NCBI GenBank assembly: GCA_947374705.1
Contig: CANCDA010000015.1
Location: forward strand, 1 to 23,614
Origin: Comamonadaceae bacterium
GTDB lineage: Bacteria > Pseudomonadota > Gammaproteobacteria > Burkholderiales > Burkholderiaceae_C
Direction of reading: 5' to 3'
DNA: 23,614 nt
In this document: positions 21,895-23,614 of the stretch, one piece after another
Layout of the letters: each line of letters starts with the position of its first letter
How positions within the stretch are numbered: position 1 is the first letter of the stretch
Notes under the pieces: generated by a model
What the model was told of the DNA's origin: nothing
Seen by the model: only the letters and a program-made list of their open reading frames with translations
The model's database searches: none
Program-made: the position numbers and the translations under genes

Positions 21895-22089
21895 ACGATT
21901 TCCTCTATAGTTTGTGGTGTTTCAACGTATGGCTGGCCTAGCCTGACGACCACAAATACAAAACTTCGCAACACATTACAGCCTCTTACGACCTTACTCC
22001 ACATCAAGCCGTCGAGCAATTCACTTGGACTCCGTGAAACACAAGGCCAATGCGGAGCTTCAACATGGGGTTCAAACCCGGAGATCAAC
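21895..22089. other. Divergent intergenic region, presumed promoters
   Basis: This 195-bp gap separates the minus-strand small exported protein from the plus-strand Bug receptor and must hold promoters for both. I find no convincing -35/-10 pair, operator palindrome or RNA gene. An imperfect direct repeat (CGGAGCTTCAACATG near 22053, CGGAGATCAACATG near 22079) precedes the receptor start; only the second copy leads into the gene's reading frame. Confidence 0.5.
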
Positions 22090-23067
22090 ATGCACACCAA
22101 CCGTCGTCAATTCAATACCGCCCTGCTTGCCACCACCGTCAGCGGACTGCCAAACGGGAGCTGGGCCGCGACCTATCCAGATCGGCCCATTAGCTTCATT
22201 TGTCCTTGGCCAGCCGGGGGCACGGCTGATCAAACCATGCGCGCGCTGTGCGCAGCCGCAGCCAAGGAACTAGGGCAAGCCATTGCGGTAGAGAACAAGG
22301 TGGGGGCCTCCGGCATGATTGGCCTCAAAACCATGACCCTGGCCAAACCCGACGGCTACACCCTTGGGCAAATTCCCATCTCAGTGACCCGGTTTTCTCA
22401 ACTGGGTTCCGTGGCCATCGACCCCCAAAAAGACATCACTTACCTGGCCAGAACCTCCGGCCAGACCTTTGGCACCGCCGTGCTGGCGCAAAGCCCCTAC
22501 AAAACCCTGCAAGACCTGATCAAAGCCGCTCAGGCCCGACCCGGTCAGATCAGTTATGCACACTCGGGGGTCGGCGGTGCGACCCATGTGGGCATGGAAG
22601 AGTTGTCCATCGCGGCGGGCGTGCAATTTGCCCACATTCCGTTCAAAGGGGGTGCCGAGGCCTTACAAGCCGTTCTAGGGGGGCACGTCGATGTTTTGGC
22701 GGATTCATCCTCATGGGCACCGCATGTCGAAGCTGGCAAGCTGCGTTTGCTGGCCACGTGGGGAGAGCAGCGAACCAGCCGCTTCAAAGACGTGCCCACG
22801 CTGAGGGAAGCGGGGCTGAACGTCGTGGTGGACGCGCCCAATGGCATCGGGGCACCCAAGGGTTTGGACGAGGCCATCACCGCCAGACTGCGCGAGGCTT
22901 TTCGGGTTGCCGTGGCCAGTGCGGAGTTCAAGCAGGCTTGCGAAAAAATAGACGCGCCCGTGCTTTACCAAGACGGGCCAGACTACGAGAAATACGTCCT
23001 GCAAACCTATAAAAAAGAGACCTTGCTGATTGAGCGGCTCAAACTCAAAGCGCTCCTGAAATCCTGA
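22090..23067 (+). CDS. Bug-family tripartite tricarboxylate transporter receptor (orphan)
   Basis: A 325-residue periplasmic solute-binding protein. An exported N terminus with a twin-arginine-like NRRQFNTALL could direct Tat or Sec export. The mature part begins ATYPDRPISFICPWPAGGTADQTMRAL, the standard Bug opening that forms the carboxylate-binding pocket. ENKVGASGMIGL, YTLGQIPIS, SGVGGATHVGMEEL, HIPFKGGAEALQAVLGGHVDV and KDVPTLREAGLNVVV follow, all conserved. No TctA/TctB membrane genes are nearby, so it is one of the many orphan receptors of Comamonadaceae. The ligand is probably a small carboxylate, not identifiable here. GGAG lies about 7 nt before the ATG. Its stop is 9 bases from the convergent uvrD stop. 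Confidence 0.93.
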   Translation: MHTNRRQFNTALLATTVSGLPNGSWAATYPDRPISFICPWPAGGTADQTMRALCAAAAKELGQAIAVENKVGASGMIGLKTMTLAKPDGYTLGQIPISVTRFSQLGSVAIDPQKDITYLARTSGQTFGTAVLAQSPYKTLQDLIKAAQARPGQISYAHSGVGGATHVGMEELSIAAGVQFAHIPFKGGAEALQAVLGGHVDVLADSSSWAPHVEAGKLRLLATWGEQRTSRFKDVPTLREAGLNVVVDAPNGIGAPKGLDEAITARLREAFRVAVASAEFKQACEKIDAPVLYQDGPDYEKYVLQTYKKETLLIERLKLKALLKS

Positions 23068-23076
23068 CGCGGCGCC

Positions 23077-23614
23077 TCAAATCGGCGTGAGCTTGGCCAC
23101 CGACAAGGCCAGCCACTTCACCCCATGTCGTGGGAAGTTGACTTGGGCACGAGCGTCATTGCCCGTGCCTTCGATGGCCTGCACCTTGCCCTCGCCAAAC
23201 TTGGTGTGGAACACGGCCATGCCGGACTTGATGCCGTGGCCGGGTTCGGCTTTTTGCACTGGCACTTCAGGGCTTTTGAAGACCTCAGAATTGGAACCCA
23301 ATCCGCTTCTTCCCCAAGCAGGACTGGCGTAAGAAGCTCCTTTATTTGTAGCGCCATTCGAATTAAAACCCGAACCAAACCCACTGCCAAAGCCCGGATT
23401 TTTAGGGGTGATCCATTTAAGCGCCGTCTCAGGCAGCTCATCAAAGAAGCGGCTCTTCAGGTTGTAGCGGGTCTGGCCGTGCAGCATGCGGGTTTGCGAG
23501 TGGCTCAGGTACAGGCGCTTACGGGCGCGGGTGATGGCCACGTACATCAGGCGACGCTCTTCCTCCAGACCCTCGTAGTCGCTCATAGCGTTTTCATGCG
23601 GGAACAAGCCCTCT
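23077..23614 (-). CDS. uvrD: DNA helicase UvrD, C-terminal part (runs off right edge)
   Basis: The last ~179 residues of a superfamily 1A 3'-5' helicase used in nucleotide-excision and mismatch repair. The visible start GLFPHENAMSDYEGLEEERRLMYVAITRARKRLYLSHSQTRML is the conserved region containing helicase motif VI (VAITRARKRLYL). RYNLKSRFFDELPE follows. A Gly/Phe/Ser/Asn-rich linker (GFGSGFGSGFNSNG) then leads to a C-terminal beta-rich domain (AVFHTKFGEGKVQAIEGTG...VNFPRHGVKWL), the Tudor-like element of UvrD/PcrA that contacts RNA polymerase. PcrA is not ruled out by this part, but proteobacterial context favours UvrD. The 5' part is outside the window. Confidence 0.92.
   Translation of the reverse strand, partial: EGLFPHENAMSDYEGLEEERRLMYVAITRARKRLYLSHSQTRMLHGQTRYNLKSRFFDELPETALKWITPKNPGFGSGFGSGFNSNGATNKGASYASPAWGRSGLGSNSEVFKSPEVPVQKAEPGHGIKSGMAVFHTKFGEGKVQAIEGTGNDARAQVNFPRHGVKWLALSVAKLTPI

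Noticed and set aside
22065..22092. T-arm-like sequence GGGGTTCAAACCC suggesting a tRNA end or attachment site
   Set aside because: No acceptor, D or anticodon arms fit around it, and it overlaps the leader and start of the Bug receptor gene. Chance match.

Overview
The window looks like chromosomal DNA of a betaproteobacterium, most likely a member of the Comamonadaceae (Rhodoferax/Polaromonas/Hydrogenophaga-like). Reasons: GC-rich coding sequence, a glnA / exported DUF4124-like protein / ntrB / ntrC cluster, an orphan Bug-type tripartite tricarboxylate receptor, and short palindromic repeats of a kind I recall as common in that family. The genus assignment is inference from family resemblance, not from a search. 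Gene density is very high, no gap exceeds 300 bases, and I see no rRNA, tRNA, CRISPR array or insertion sequence.

Layout. (1) 1-2038, minus: the N-terminal ~680 residues of a large, divergent GT51/transpeptidase penicillin-binding protein that runs off the left edge. (2) 2039-2220: a divergent regulatory gap with a perfect FNR-type box and a TATAAT element. (3) 2221-6568, plus: a tightly packed run of ccdA, ccdB, thyA, a TIR-like nucleotide-binding effector gene, a possible 25-residue ORF, an EamA-type transporter, folA and a DUF4337 protein. Most junctions are overlaps or gaps of a few bases. xth follows at 6645. (4) 7402-10941, minus: a 1179-residue MHYT / periplasmic sensor / PAS / GGDEF / EAL protein. 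(5) 11042-15821, minus: ntrC, ntrB, an exported DUF4124-like protein and glnA. glnA has its own hairpin terminator, a sigma-54 type promoter and an upstream NtrC palindrome. (6) 16039-21894, minus: a CinA-like molybdopterin-binding-fold protein, an EI24/CysZ-like membrane protein, a fatty-acid-hydroxylase-superfamily protein, a polysaccharide deacetylase, a beta-propeller protein, an RsuA-type pseudouridine synthase and a small exported protein. (7) 22090-23067, plus: a Bug receptor, converging on the C-terminal end of uvrD (23077 to the right edge, minus).

How the genes fit together. ThyA and DHFR form the dTMP/folate cycle. Embedded in that housekeeping run are two accessory modules: a CcdAB toxin-antitoxin pair directly upstream of thyA, and a TIR-like protein that starts inside the thyA stop codon. 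This is the most interesting part of the window: a candidate defence or abortive-infection gene translationally coupled to thymidylate synthase. NtrB and NtrC are the nitrogen two-component system that would act on the NtrC site and sigma-54 promoter in front of glnA in the same window.

A second theme is dispersed repeat DNA carried in frame inside protein-coding genes. The clearest case is about 30 extra codons in the CinA-like gene. Shorter palindromic elements are read through in rsuA and in the deacetylase signal peptide, and a hexanucleotide repeat lies in ntrC.
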